From assembly GCF_041431135.1 (NCBI RefSeq), contig NZ_CP107799.1, positions 2,604,001 to 2,668,000 of the forward strand: DNA of 64,000 nt, written 5' to 3'. The stretch comes from Streptomyces sp. NBC_00554. Its GTDB lineage: Bacteria; Actinomycetota; Actinomycetes; Streptomycetales; Streptomycetaceae. Numbering within the stretch: the first letter of the stretch is position 1; each line of letters opens with the position of its first letter. The translations under genes were made by a program, and so were the position numbers. The notes under the pieces were generated by a model. That model was not told the DNA's origin. It was given only the letters and a program-made list of their open reading frames with translations, and ran no database searches. Of this stretch, positions 9,284 through 18,133 are shown in pieces.

Positions 9284-9793
9284 TCAGCGCAGCCGGGCCA
9301 CGCGCCACACGGCGAGCACCGCCACCGCCGCGACGATCACGACGTACGCGATCACCACACGCCAGTCCGGGCGGCGGCCCGAACCGCGCTGTGGGAAGCC
9401 GGGCCAGGTGTAGCCGACCCGGCGGGCGGCCATCATGCCCCAGCCCGCCGCGCACGAGCAGATCAGCAGTCCGAGCATGGCGACCACGGCACCGCCGTCG
9501 CCGAACTCGAAGGCCAGCGGGAAGGCGAACATCAGGGAGCCGATCGCGGCCAGGGCCACGATGGGCGCGAGCTGCCAGATGCGCAGCCGGCGCTGGGGAC
9601 GCAGCTCGACCTCGACCTCGGGCTCCGGGGACATCTCGCCGGGCCCGGGCCCGTCGGCGATCACACCGTCCGGGGTGTCCTCGGGTCCGTCGGAACTCAG
9701 CGGTTCTCCATCCGGATCGATCTCCAGACGATCTCCGTCCGGATCGATGCCGTGCTCAGTGTCTCGTGCAGTGTCACGAGGGCCGGCCTCCAT
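9284..9793 (-). CDS. conserved hypothetical membrane protein with acidic N-terminus
   Basis: A 169-residue protein I cannot assign to a function. The first 70 residues are rich in Asp, Glu, Gly and Pro and look disordered and cytoplasmic. Three hydrophobic segments follow at roughly residues 79-101, 104-127 and 144-166, and the C-terminus is basic. The start is either the ATG at 9793 or the in-frame GTG at 9799, which sits 4 nt behind GGGAGG and may be the real one. It lies between miaA and dapF on the same strand, 107 bp before dapF. Confidence 0.65.
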   Translation of the reverse strand: MEAGPRDTARDTEHGIDPDGDRLEIDPDGEPLSSDGPEDTPDGVIADGPGPGEMSPEPEVEVELRPQRRLRIWQLAPIVALAAIGSLMFAFPLAFEFGDGGAVVAMLGLLICSCAAGWGMMAARRVGYTWPGFPQRGSGRRPDWRVVIAYVVIVAAVAVLAVWRVARLR

Positions 9794-9900
9794 CGCCACG
9801 CGCCCTCCCAACTCGGCATTCACTGGTCGATCGAAGCTCGATGATGGCACGGCGCCGGAGGCCGGGATGACGGCCGGAGCGTCCCGATGCCATGACGTGA

Positions 9901-10839
9901 TCAGGCTGTGACCGGTCGTTCGACCAACGCCAGCGCGAGCTGCGGGAGTTCTGTGAGATCCGCCGCGGCCCCACTGAGCCAATGCACCCGTGGGTCGCGG
10001 CGGAACCATGAATCCTGACGGCGCGCGAAGCGCTTGGTCGCGCGTACGGTCTCGGCGCGCGCCTCTTCTTCATCGCACTCCCCAGCAAGCGCCGCGAGCA
10101 CCTGCTGGTACCCAAGTGCGCGCGCGGCCGTGCGCCCCTCGCGCAAGCCCTGCGCCTCCAGCGCGCGCACCTCGTCGACGAGCCCCGCCTCCCACATACG
10201 GTCCACCCGGCGCGCGATGCGCTCGTCCAGCTCGGGGCGTGCGACGTCGACGCCGATCTGAAGGGTGTCGTACACCGAGTCGTGGCCCGGCAGGTTGGCG
10301 GTGAAGGGCTTGCCGGTGATCTCGATGACTTCGAGGGCGCGGACGATACGGCGGCCGTTGCTGGGCAGGATCGCGTGGGCGGCCTCCGGGTCGGCCATGG
10401 CCAGCCGCGCGTGCAGCGCGCCGGAGCCGCGCAGGGTGAGCTCCTCCTCCAGGCGGGCCCGCACCTCGGGGTCGGTGCCGGGGAACTCGAGATTGTCGAC
10501 GGCCCCACGGACGTACAGCCCGGAGCCGCCCACCAGGATCGGCCAGCTGCCCTCGGCGAGCAGCGCGTCGATCCGGGCGCGGGCGAGCCGCTGGTACTCG
10601 GCGACGCTGGCCGTGACGGTCACGTCCCATATGTCCAGGAGGTGGTGCGGGATCCCACCGCGTTCCTCGGGCGTCAGCTTGGCGGTGCCGATGTCCATCC
10701 CTCGGTACAACTGCATGGAGTCGGCGTTGACGACCTCGCCTCCGAGGCGTTGGGCAAGGAAAACGCCCAGATCGGACTTTCCTGCCGCGGTCGGTCCGAC
10801 GACGGCGATGACCCGGGGGGCGGGCGGTGCGCTTCTCAC
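9901..10839 (-). CDS. miaA: tRNA dimethylallyltransferase MiaA
   Basis: The 312-residue product carries the P-loop GPTAAGKSD at residues 12-20 and the MiaA motif NADSMQLYRGMDIGTAKL. The enzyme transfers dimethylallyl to N6 of A37 in tRNAs that read UNN codons. MiaB, encoded 2 kb away on the same strand, then methylthiolates the same base, so two steps of the ms2i6A37 pathway sit close together. The GTG at 10839 gives the usual family length; a longer open frame upstream of it has no family similarity. Confidence 0.95.
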   Translation of the reverse strand: MRSAPPAPRVIAVVGPTAAGKSDLGVFLAQRLGGEVVNADSMQLYRGMDIGTAKLTPEERGGIPHHLLDIWDVTVTASVAEYQRLARARIDALLAEGSWPILVGGSGLYVRGAVDNLEFPGTDPEVRARLEEELTLRGSGALHARLAMADPEAAHAILPSNGRRIVRALEVIEITGKPFTANLPGHDSVYDTLQIGVDVARPELDERIARRVDRMWEAGLVDEVRALEAQGLREGRTAARALGYQQVLAALAGECDEEEARAETVRATKRFARRQDSWFRRDPRVHWLSGAAADLTELPQLALALVERPVTA

Positions 10840-11022
10840 CGTCCCAGTCTCGCAAACCTCCGGGCCTGTCCTCGAACGAGTTAAGTGACGGCACGAGTCC
10901 GGGGTCGTTGCCTGTTGCGAGGTTCCAGCCGCCGGTTTTCGAGGACCGGTGACCCGGGCGACGCAATGGGACGCACCGGGCAACGCGGGATTTCGCCCTC
11001 ACGAGTAACGTATGGAGTGGAT

Positions 11023-11277
11023 ATGGGCGTTTTTGCACGGCTTCTCCGGAGGTCGAAGGCTACGGAGGAGGCGTCAACCGCTGAGGTGCAGGCCGACACA
11101 CTGACGGCCGAGACCGAGGCGGAGGTGGCGGAAGAGGCGAAGGGTTCGTCCGAGACCGAGGACGAGGCGACGGCGGAGACCGCCGGTGCCGCCACCACGG
11201 AGGACGTGGAGATCCCCAAGCAGCAGACCGCCGAGAAGGCTGCCGACAACGAGGCCGGCGAGGGCGCCCGCAAGTAA
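11023..11277 (+). CDS. small acidic hypothetical protein
   Basis: An 84-residue protein with a basic N-terminus (MGVFARLLRRSK) followed by a long Glu/Ala/Thr-rich, probably disordered tail. I do not recognise a domain. The ATG at 11023 has GGAG 6 nt upstream, which decides against the longer open frame. It is 24 bp before the antitoxin-like gene and probably in one transcript with it. Its promoter must lie in the divergent region shared with miaA. Confidence 0.65.
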   Translation: MGVFARLLRRSKATEEASTAEVQADTLTAETEAEVAEEAKGSSETEDEATAETAGAATTEDVEIPKQQTAEKAADNEAGEGARK

Positions 11278-11301
11278 CTGCCCCTCGAGGGAAGGCGGAC
11301 C

Positions 11302-11565
11302 ATGGGTCTCCTGGACAATCTCAAAGCCAAGCTGGCGCCTGCCAAGGACAAGGTCTCGGACCTCGCGCAGCAGCACGGCGACAAGGTCAGTCATGGTCTC
11401 GACAAGGCCGCGAAGGTCGTCGACGAAAAGACCAAGCACAAGTACAGCGACAAGATCCAGACAGGCACGGGCAAGGCGAAGGGCGCCATGGACCGCCTCG
11501 CGCACAAGGACAGCAACGGCGCCACACCTCCGCCGGACGCGCCGTCCCCGCCTACGGCTTCCTGA
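11302..11565 (+). CDS. MT0933-type antitoxin-like protein
   Basis: The 87-residue product begins MGLLDNLKAKLAPAKDKV and continues with the amphipathic, Lys-rich helices of the MT0933/Rv0909 antitoxin family. In Mycobacterium tuberculosis members of this family pair with a toxin encoded beside them. No toxin-like gene follows here: the next 430 bp contain no convincing reading frame, and the preceding gene is a small acidic protein. In Streptomyces the family is common and the antitoxin role is unproven. GGGAAGG is placed for initiation at 11302. The last 15 residues are Pro/Ala-rich. Confidence 0.72.
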   Translation: MGLLDNLKAKLAPAKDKVSDLAQQHGDKVSHGLDKAAKVVDEKTKHKYSDKIQTGTGKAKGAMDRLAHKDSNGATPPPDAPSPPTAS

Positions 11566-11581
11566 ACACAGCGCACATCGC

Positions 11582-11619
11582 CGGACGGCCGAGGAGCACT
11601 CAGGGCTCCCGGCCGTCCG
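11582..11619 (+). terminator. probable terminator of the antitoxin-like gene
   Basis: CGGACGGCCG pairs with CGGCCGTCCG, extended after a one-base bulge by GGAGC/GCTCC, with a 7-nt loop. The hairpin starts 17 nt after the stop codon of the antitoxin-like gene. Confidence 0.7.
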
Positions 11620-11650
11620 CCGCGTTCGGGGCGGGGTGGCCGGGGGCCGG

Positions 11651-11730
11651 TTTCCCGGCGGAGGCGGCTTCCCGGCGGAGGCGGCTTCCCGGCGGAGGCG
11701 GCTTCCGGGCAGAGGCGACTTCCCGACGGG
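11651..11730. repeat. 17-bp tandem repeat, about 4.7 copies
   Basis: The unit CTTCCCGGCGGAGGCGG starts at 11651 (first base differs), 11668, 11685 and, with three changes, 11702. A partial copy follows at 11719. It lies in non-coding DNA between convergent genes. Confidence 0.8.
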
Positions 11731-11994
11731 GGGCGAGGATCGCAGCCCGTCGGCCGCAGCAGCCAGTGAGTTGGCGCCGGAGTGCGCCGCAGCGGCTCAG
11801 TCGCAGCGGCTCAAGAGACTCCAGGCCACGCATGCCGCGAAGGGCCGCGCCTCCCGGGCGGCCACGACGCGGAGGTCGGCGACTACGCCAAGCGCGTCCC
11901 GGCACCAGTCACCCGGACGGCCTCAAGCACCACCGTGCTCAGGGACGCCCCCTGAACCACCACGCCAAGCCCCCGAAGCCGCCCCAGACAGCCT

Positions 11995-12729
11995 TCAGGA
12001 CCAGGCCGCCACCAGATACCCCACCCCGTACGGCGCGTCCTCGTACAGCAGTGCGCCGCCGAGCCCCGCACCCTCCGCCGCGCCCGCGAGGACCTGCCAG
12101 GGGGCCCGCCCGGAGACCTTCAGCTCCTGCGCCAGCTCCGCGTCCAGCGCTTTGAGGGCCGGCACGTCCGCCGCCTCCAGCGCACGCGCGACCCCCGCGT
12201 CGAAGCCCGCCGCGCGCTCGTCGAGATAGCCGGGCGCCTTGAGCGTCCGGCAGGCGCTGGCGTCGCCCATCACCAGCAGTGCCACCCGCCCGGCCCGCGC
12301 GCCGATGCTCTCCCCGACTTGAATACACCGCTCGGCCTCGAGAGGTTCCCCCACACCGAGACCCTCGACCGGGGCATCGGACCAGCCCGTGCGCTCGAGC
12401 AGCCACGCGGCGACGGCGAGCGAGGCCGGAAGCTCACGCTCAGAAACGCCCGGGTCCGACGCCCCACTTCCCAGGCGTACGTTTCCCAGGCGTACGTCGA
12501 GATCCACGCCGAACCCGCGGAACGAGCCCCCGGTGCCCTCAAGGTGCGGACCGCGCCCGTTCTGTTCGGCGGGGCCCACGACGACCAGCAGGTCGGGGCG
12601 GGAGGCGGCGAGCACGCCCAGCGCGTCCGTACAGGCGGCGCGCGCGGCGTCCAGCTCGGGCGCCGCACCGGCGGCGACGTCCGGGACGAGCAGCGGCGGA
12701 CAGGGGCAGACTGCGGCGGCTACAAGCAT
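11995..12729 (-). CDS. class III extradiol dioxygenase (LigB)-like protein
   Basis: A 244-residue protein with the overall layout of LigB/MEMO-like proteins: MLVAAAVCPCPPLLVPDV at the N-terminus, VVVGPAEQN near residue 50 and LLVMGDAS near residue 150. Active members have a metal-binding His in the first motif (CPHPP); here the position reads CPCPP, so iron binding by the usual ligands is doubtful. It is the gene downstream of miaB, 88 bp away on the same strand, and may be cotranscribed. I infer a non-catalytic or altered member of the fold. The ATG at 12729 gives a full-length domain. Confidence 0.65.
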   Translation of the reverse strand: MLVAAAVCPCPPLLVPDVAAGAAPELDAARAACTDALGVLAASRPDLLVVVGPAEQNGRGPHLEGTGGSFRGFGVDLDVRLGNVRLGSGASDPGVSERELPASLAVAAWLLERTGWSDAPVEGLGVGEPLEAERCIQVGESIGARAGRVALLVMGDASACRTLKAPGYLDERAAGFDAGVARALEAADVPALKALDAELAQELKVSGRAPWQVLAGAAEGAGLGGALLYEDAPYGVGYLVAAWS

Positions 12730-12817
12730 GATCGGCAGCGTAGCCCCGCTCGGCGGCGGAACGTCACTCCTGGATCAGTACGTCGTCACCTGGACCCATT
12801 CCCGGCAAGCGACGGAG

Positions 12818-14344
12818 TCAGTCGCAGCCGCACCCGCTGCTCGCCGCGACCGGCAGCGGCTCGGGCGCGCCGATCTTCGGCAGGCCGAGCATGACGCCCG
12901 CCGGCTTCGCGGCCGCGGCGGCGTTGCGCTTCTCCCACGCGTCCCCCGCGCGCGTGCGGCGCACGTTCAGGACGGCGCCCTCGGCGAGGAGGTGGTGCGG
13001 GGCGGCGTAGGTGATCTCGACGGTGACGACGTCGCCGGGGCGCACGTCCTCGTCGGGCTTGGTGAAGTGGACCAGGCGGTTGTCGGGGGCGCGGCCGGAG
13101 AGGCGGTGTGTGGCGCCGTCCTTGCGGCCCTCGCCCTCGGCGACCATCAGCTCCAGGGTGCGGCCGACCTGCTTCTTGTTCTCGTCCCAGGAGATCTCCT
13201 CCTGGAGGGCGACGAGACGCTCGTAGCGCTCCTGGACGACCTTCTTGGGGATCTGCCCCTCCATGGTGGCCGCCGGCGTTCCGGGGCGCTTGGAGTACTG
13301 GAACGTGAACGCCTGCGCGAAGCGGGCCTCGCGGACCGCGTGCAGGGTCTGCTCGAAGTCCTCCTCGGTCTCGCCGGGGAAGCCCACGATGATGTCGGTG
13401 GTGATCGCCGCGTGCGGGATACCGGCCCGTACCTTCTCGATGATCCCCAGGTAGCGCTCCTGGCGGTACGAGCGGCGCATCGCCTTCAGGACCGTGTCCG
13501 AGCCGGACTGCATCGGCATGTGCAGCTGCGGCATGACGTTCGGCGTCTCGGCCATCGCGGCGATCACGTCGTCCGTGAAGTCGCGCGGGTGCGGCGAGGT
13601 GAAGCGCACCCGCTCCAGGCCCTCGATCCTGCCGCAGGCGCGGAGCAGCTTGCTGAAGGCCTCGCGGTCGCCGATGTCGCTGCCGTAAGCGTTTACGTTC
13701 TGCCCGAGCAGCGTGATCTCCGAGACGCCCTCGCCGACCAGTGCCTCGATCTCGGCCAGGATGTCGCCGGTCCTGCGGTCCTTCTCCTTGCCGCGCAGCG
13801 CCGGGACGATGCAGAAGGTACAGGTGTTGTTGCACCCGACGGAGATGGAGACCCAGGCGGCGTACGCGCTCTCGCGGCGGGTCGGCAGCGTCGAGGGGAA
13901 CGCCTCAAGGGACTCGGCGATCTCGACCTGCGCCTCTTCCTGCACGCGGGCGCGCTCCAGGAGGACCGGCAGCTTGCCGATGTTGTGCGTCCCGAAGACG
14001 ACGTCCACCCAGGGAGCACGCTTCACGATGGTGTCGCGGTCCTTCTGGGCGAGACAGCCGCCGACGGCGATCTGCATGCCGGGGCGTTTCGTCTTCATCG
14101 GGGCGAGCCGGCCGAGGTTGCCGTACAGCCTGTTGTCGGCGTTCTCCCGTACCGCGCAGGTGTTGAAGACGACGACATCCGCGTCGCCGTCCGCGTCCTT
14201 GGGCGCGCGTACGTAACCGGCATCCTCCAAGAGGCCCGACAGGCGTTCGGAGTCATGGACGTTCATCTGGCACCCGTAAGTGCGCACTTCGTATGTCTTG
14301 GATTCCTGAACGTCCACTGCCTGGCTCCGGTCGCTGCTGCTCAT
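12818..14344 (-). CDS. miaB: tRNA-2-methylthio-N6-dimethylallyladenosine synthase MiaB
   Basis: A 508-residue methylthiotransferase. In order it has the N-terminal UPF0004 domain with its three cluster-binding cysteines (YGCQMN, NTCAVR, GGCLAQ), the radical-SAM cluster motif CNNTCTFC near residue 180, and a C-terminal TRAM domain from about residue 395. The enzyme adds sulfur and methyl to i6A37 made by MiaA. The C-terminus ends in SSGCGCD, a Cys-rich tail of unknown role. A second radical-SAM methylthiotransferase gene, rimO, lies at 45.1-46.6 kb. The MazG-like gene ends 40 bp upstream. Confidence 0.95.
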   Translation of the reverse strand: MSSSDRSQAVDVQESKTYEVRTYGCQMNVHDSERLSGLLEDAGYVRAPKDADGDADVVVFNTCAVRENADNRLYGNLGRLAPMKTKRPGMQIAVGGCLAQKDRDTIVKRAPWVDVVFGTHNIGKLPVLLERARVQEEAQVEIAESLEAFPSTLPTRRESAYAAWVSISVGCNNTCTFCIVPALRGKEKDRRTGDILAEIEALVGEGVSEITLLGQNVNAYGSDIGDREAFSKLLRACGRIEGLERVRFTSPHPRDFTDDVIAAMAETPNVMPQLHMPMQSGSDTVLKAMRRSYRQERYLGIIEKVRAGIPHAAITTDIIVGFPGETEEDFEQTLHAVREARFAQAFTFQYSKRPGTPAATMEGQIPKKVVQERYERLVALQEEISWDENKKQVGRTLELMVAEGEGRKDGATHRLSGRAPDNRLVHFTKPDEDVRPGDVVTVEITYAAPHHLLAEGAVLNVRRTRAGDAWEKRNAAAAAKPAGVMLGLPKIGAPEPLPVAASSGCGCD

Positions 14345-14384
14345 GTGACAAGGGTAGGCGGTACCCGGAGTACCTCTTGTCTCC

Positions 14385-14813
14385 CTAGGCGTCAGCGGGC
14401 GTCCACCCCTGGCTCCGCAGGATCTCGGACACGTTCGGCGCTCTGTAGTGGTCCCCCTTGAGCACCTTGCCGTCGTCCCGGCGGGCGACGCGGCCGTCGG
14501 GGCCCAGCTTCGTCATGTTGGACCGGTGGATCTCGGCGATCACCGCGTCGAGGTCGATCCCGTGGACGAGTGCCGTGCCGTACGCCACGTACACGACGTC
14601 GGCGAGCTCGTGCGCCAGCCGGTCCAGGGGGCCCGTGACCGAGACCTCGGCGACTTCGGCGGCCTCCTCGGCAAGAAGTTCACCGCGATGCGCGGCGAGC
14701 TCCGGGGAGACCTCCGTCGGGACGGTGCGGGCGGCGAGACCGAAAGCCAGGTGGAATTCACGGACCAGGGAGGCGGGAGAGGCTTGCGTCGAGGGCTCCG
14801 TAGGGGAATGCAT
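14385..14813 (-). CDS. MazG-like / phosphoribosyl-ATP pyrophosphohydrolase-like protein
   Basis: A 142-residue all-alpha NTP pyrophosphatase-like protein. The metal-binding pattern is visible: EEAAEVAEV near residue 50 and [11 protein letters not shown] near residue 70, corresponding to the EExxE and ExxD motifs. The later segment [10 protein letters not shown] is typical of the Cof-like/PRA-PH subfamily. Substrate unknown; hydrolysis of a nucleoside triphosphate to monophosphate is inferred from the fold. It precedes miaB by 40 bp on the same strand and is divergent from the TAXI gene. Confidence 0.8.
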   Translation of the reverse strand: MHSPTEPSTQASPASLVREFHLAFGLAARTVPTEVSPELAAHRGELLAEEAAEVAEVSVTGPLDRLAHELADVVYVAYGTALVHGIDLDAVIAEIHRSNMTKLGPDGRVARRDDGKVLKGDHYRAPNVSEILRSQGWTPADA

Positions 14814-14992
14814 CAGGCGACCCTATCCAGGGGAGTCCGGAGAGGTTGTCCGCATCCGGCGGAGTCAGGAGAACCTGCCTGCACAATCACAGCTCGCCCT
14901 GCTGACGGGGTCCCGTCAACGCTGACGCCCCCTCCGCACCCCGCGAGCCCCGCCCTGGCCAGAACCGCGCCCGGACTGGCAGGATCGCGCGC

Positions 14993-15991
14993 ATGTTCCA
15001 GGCACTCCCCCACATCGGCAGGCGCCGCGCGCTGTTCGGTTCGGCTGCCGGTTTCGTGGTCTTCGGGCTGCTGCTGTGGTGGCTGCTGCCGCTGGGCGAG
15101 GAGTCTCCTGGCGGGACGATCACGTTCAGCACGGGTACGCCGACCGGCGTCTACCAGAAGTACGGCGAGCTCCTTCAGGGCGCCCTCGCCAAGGACATGC
15201 CGCGTCTGGACGTACAGCTCCTGAACAGCGACGGCTCGCAGGAGAACGTCCGCCGTGTGGCCACGGGGTACGCCGACTTCACCGTCGCGGCGGCCGACGC
15301 GGTGGAGACGTACATGCTGCAGGACAAGCCGGGAGCGGACCAGCTGCGCAGCTGCGCCCGGCTCTACGACGACTATGTGCACCTGGTGGTCCCGCGCACG
15401 TCCTCCGTGCGGTCCGTGGCGGACCTGCGGGGCAAGAGGGTCGCCGTGGGACCGTCCGGCTCCGGGGTGCGGCTGATCGCGAATCATGTGCTCGAAGCGG
15501 CAGGGCTCGACCCGACGAAGGACGTAAAGCCGTTGGCCGAGGGCATCGGCACCATGCCGGGGCTGCTCAAACAGAAAAAGATCGACGCCTTCTTCTGGTC
15601 GGGCGGCCTTCCGACGAGTGCCGTGCTGGAGCTCTCCAAGAGCTACGACATCAGGCTGGTCCCGATAGGGAGCGACCTGATCAAGAAGCTGCACGAGCAG
15701 GGGGGCGCCTCCCGCTACTACCGGGCCGCGGTCATGCCCGCCGACGCCTACCCGAAGGCGCAGCTGGGCTCATCGGTGCAGACGGTGGCCGTGGCCAACC
15801 TGCTGGTGACGCGGGAGGACGCGGACGCGAAGCTCACCGAGGAGATCACCCGCACGGTGATCGACAGCCGCGACCGCATCGGCCGCAAGGTGCACGCGGC
15901 GCAGCTGGTGGACCTGCGGACGGCCATCTACACCGACCCGCTTCAGCTGCACGAGGGCGCGCGACGCTACTACCGGTCGGTCAAGCCCTAG
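14993..15991 (+). CDS. TAXI-family solute-binding protein (orphan)
   Basis: The 332-residue product is a TRAP-associated extracytoplasmic immunogenic (TAXI) binding protein. An N-terminal signal or anchor helix spans residues 13-32. The mature part opens with GGTITFSTGTPTGVYQKYG, the family start, and later has GKRVAVGPSGSG and the substrate-domain segment DAFFWSGGLP. Such proteins feed TRAP transporters, but no TRAP membrane component lies in the window. It ends 36 bp from the convergent gluK stop. Family members often bind glutamate, glutamine or related acids, and the position beside the glutamate system is suggestive but unproven. Confidence 0.85.
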   Translation: MFQALPHIGRRRALFGSAAGFVVFGLLLWWLLPLGEESPGGTITFSTGTPTGVYQKYGELLQGALAKDMPRLDVQLLNSDGSQENVRRVATGYADFTVAAADAVETYMLQDKPGADQLRSCARLYDDYVHLVVPRTSSVRSVADLRGKRVAVGPSGSGVRLIANHVLEAAGLDPTKDVKPLAEGIGTMPGLLKQKKIDAFFWSGGLPTSAVLELSKSYDIRLVPIGSDLIKKLHEQGGASRYYRAAVMPADAYPKAQLGSSVQTVAVANLLVTREDADAKLTEEITRTVIDSRDRIGRKVHAAQLVDLRTAIYTDPLQLHEGARRYYRSVKP

Positions 15992-16027
15992 CCGCGCCGT
16001 CCCCGCCGCCAGAACACAGCAGCCCCC

Positions 16028-17437
16028 TCAGAAGCTGGACCGCGACCTCGGCACCCGCACCGTCACCCGCAGGCCGTGCGGCTCGTGATGGTCGTACGCG
16101 ATGGAGCCGCCGGCCGCCGCGAGCAGTGCGCGGGAGATGGACAGGCCCAGTCCCGAGCCCTTGATGTTCTGGTGCCTGGCGCTGCGCCAGAAGCGGTCGC
16201 CGATGCGGGCCAGGTCCTCGTCGCTGAGGCCAGGGCCGCCGTCGGTGACCACCACGGTCGAGAACTCGCCGTTCGAGGCGACCTTCACCTCGACGCTCTC
16301 CCCCTCCGGCGTGAACTTCAGCGCGTTGTCGATCACCGCGTCCAGGGCACTGGACAGCGTGACCGGGTCGGTCCAGGCGGTCGTGGCCGGGCAGGTGCCG
16401 ACGAGCCGTACGCCCTTGCTCTCGGCGACCGGTCCCCACGCGGCCACACGCTCGGACGTGAGCTCGCCGATGTCGGTGAGCCGCAGGTCCGCCTCGGCAT
16501 GCTCGGCGAGCGCCAGGTCGAGGAGGTCGTCGAGGACCTCGGCGAGGCGCTTGCCCTCGGTCTGGACCGAGGCGATCTCTTCATTGCCCTCGGGGAGTTC
16601 GAGGGCAAGCAGCTCGATACGCAGCAGCAGCGCCGAGAGCGGGTTGCGCAGCTGGTGCGAGGCGTCGGCGACGAAGGCGCGCTGCTGCTCCAGGACGTCC
16701 TCGACGTTGTCCGCCATCTCGTTGAACGACCGGGCCAGGCGCCGGAGTTCCGGCGGACCGCCGGCGGCCGCTACGCGGGACTTCAGGCGTCCGGTCGCGA
16801 TGTCGTGGGTGGTGGCGTCGAGAACGCGTACCGGCCTGAGCACCCAGCCGGTGAGACGCAGCGCGGCGCCGAGGGCGAGGAGCATCGCGGCGACCTCGCC
16901 CGCGCCGATGATCAGCCAGCCGTGCAGGGTCCGCGAACGCATCTGCCCGGTGGGCGAGTCGGTGACGACGACGGCGACGACGTCACCGTCCTTGACGACC
17001 GGGGACGCGACGATGAGCCGGTGCCGTTGCCAGGGCCAGACCTGTTCGGGGTCGTGGCTGCGGCGGCTCCCGAGCGCCTCGTTGAAGGCGTCGCGCCCCT
17101 CGCCCGTCTCGGGCAGCAACCAGGTGTCGGGGGCGTTGGCCATGGGGTCGTCATCGCGGTAGAAGACGCCGGCCCGGATGCCGTACAGGCTGTGGTAGCG
17201 GGCGAGTTCCTTGCTCAGGGTCTCGCGGCGTTCGTCCGTGGTGCCGCCCGTCCCGGGACCGGTCGACGGGTCGGCGACGTACTGCGCGAGGGCCGCGAAG
17301 CGTGCCGTGTCGTCGATGCGGTCGACGACCACCCTCTGCTGCTGCGCGGCCGCGAGGCTCGCCGCGAGCGGGATGCCGAGCGCGAGCAGCACGGCGGCCA
17401 TCAGGACGATGAGCAGCGGGAAAAGACGTGTGCGCAC
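16028..17437 (-). CDS. gluK: sensor histidine kinase GluK (glutamate two-component system)
   Basis: The 469-residue kinase has TM1 at about residues 7-30, an extracytoplasmic sensor region of about 140 residues, TM2 at about 173-200, then HAMP, HisKA with the phosphorylation site DASHQLRNPL, and HATPase with N box DNALKF and G box GSGLGLSIS. The start is the GTG at 17437, 9 nt after the stop of the response regulator gene, so the two are cotranscribed. In S. coelicolor the homologous pair GluR-GluK senses glutamate and controls gluABCD; the name follows from position and architecture. Confidence 0.88.
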   Translation of the reverse strand: MRTRLFPLLIVLMAAVLLALGIPLAASLAAAQQQRVVVDRIDDTARFAALAQYVADPSTGPGTGGTTDERRETLSKELARYHSLYGIRAGVFYRDDDPMANAPDTWLLPETGEGRDAFNEALGSRRSHDPEQVWPWQRHRLIVASPVVKDGDVVAVVVTDSPTGQMRSRTLHGWLIIGAGEVAAMLLALGAALRLTGWVLRPVRVLDATTHDIATGRLKSRVAAAGGPPELRRLARSFNEMADNVEDVLEQQRAFVADASHQLRNPLSALLLRIELLALELPEGNEEIASVQTEGKRLAEVLDDLLDLALAEHAEADLRLTDIGELTSERVAAWGPVAESKGVRLVGTCPATTAWTDPVTLSSALDAVIDNALKFTPEGESVEVKVASNGEFSTVVVTDGGPGLSDEDLARIGDRFWRSARHQNIKGSGLGLSISRALLAAAGGSIAYDHHEPHGLRVTVRVPRSRSSF

Positions 17438-17446
17438 CCGTCCCCG

Positions 17447-18133
17447 CTACGCCGCAGGCGCGACGAGCCGGTACCCGACGCCGCGCACGGTCTCGATCAG
17501 CGCCGGCATGCGCAGTTTGGAGCGCAGGGACGCGACATGCACCTCCAGGGTGCGCCCGGTCCCCTCCCAACTGGTCCGCCACACCTCGCTGATGATCTGC
17601 TCCCTGCGGAACACCACGCCGGGCCGCTGGGCCAGGAGCGCGAGAAGGTCGAACTCCTTGCGGGTCAGTTGGACGATCAAACCGTCCACACTGACCTGAC
17701 GGGTGGGCAGTTCGATGTGCACGGGACCGAGTCGCAGTCCGCTCTCGGCGGTGGCCGAGGCGTCGTCGGGGACGCTGCGCCGGCTGACGGCGTGGATACG
17801 TGCGAGCAACTCCCCCGTGTCGTACGGCTTCACTACGTAGTCGTCGGCTCCGAGGTTGAGACCGTGGATCCGGGAACGTACGTCGGCGCGCGCGGTGACC
17901 ATGATCACCGGGGTGCTGGTCCGCTTGCGGATCTTGCCGCAGACCTCGTAGCCGTCCTGGTCCGGGAGGCCCAGGTCGAGCAGGACGACCCCGAAACCGT
18001 CACTCTCCGGCACCAGCGCCTGGAGCGCCTCCTCGCCGCTGCGGGCGTGCGTGACGTGGAAACCGTGCCGCGCCAGGACCGCGGACAGAGCGGCGGCGAC
18101 ATGGTTGTCGTCCTCGACGAGGAGCAGTCTCAT
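17447..18133 (-). CDS. gluR: OmpR-family response regulator GluR
   Basis: A 228-residue regulator with a receiver domain (acidic pocket VEDDN, phospho-acceptor Asp in LLDLGLPDQDG, Lys in VVKPYD) and a C-terminal winged helix ending RGVGYRLVAPAA. The ATG at 18133 is preceded by GGAGGGGGCC, which excludes the longer frame. The 307 bp to divergent gluA carry two 20-bp direct repeats 22 bp apart, starting 17 bp upstream of this start, a candidate autoregulatory site. It precedes gluK by 9 nt. Confidence 0.9.
   Translation of the reverse strand: MRLLLVEDDNHVAAALSAVLARHGFHVTHARSGEEALQALVPESDGFGVVLLDLGLPDQDGYEVCGKIRKRTSTPVIMVTARADVRSRIHGLNLGADDYVVKPYDTGELLARIHAVSRRSVPDDASATAESGLRLGPVHIELPTRQVSVDGLIVQLTRKEFDLLALLAQRPGVVFRREQIISEVWRTSWEGTGRTLEVHVASLRSKLRMPALIETVRGVGYRLVAPAA

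Larger units (their letters stand above)
11566..11994. other. 429-bp non-coding interval with hairpin and tandem repeat
   Basis: The interval between the convergent antitoxin-like and LigB-like genes holds the hairpin at 11582-11619 and a 17-bp tandem repeat at 11651-11730. The remaining sequence has open frames on both strands but none with a family resemblance or a ribosome-binding site. Confidence 0.6.

Noticed and set aside
6675..9413. A 912-codon plus-strand frame across rshA and dapF
   Set aside because: It is a shadow of two recognised minus-strand genes and has no ribosome-binding site.
11186..12229. A 347-codon plus-strand frame across the 17-bp repeats and the LigB-like gene
   Set aside because: It runs through two recognised genes in the wrong frame or strand and is Arg/Pro/Ala low-complexity.
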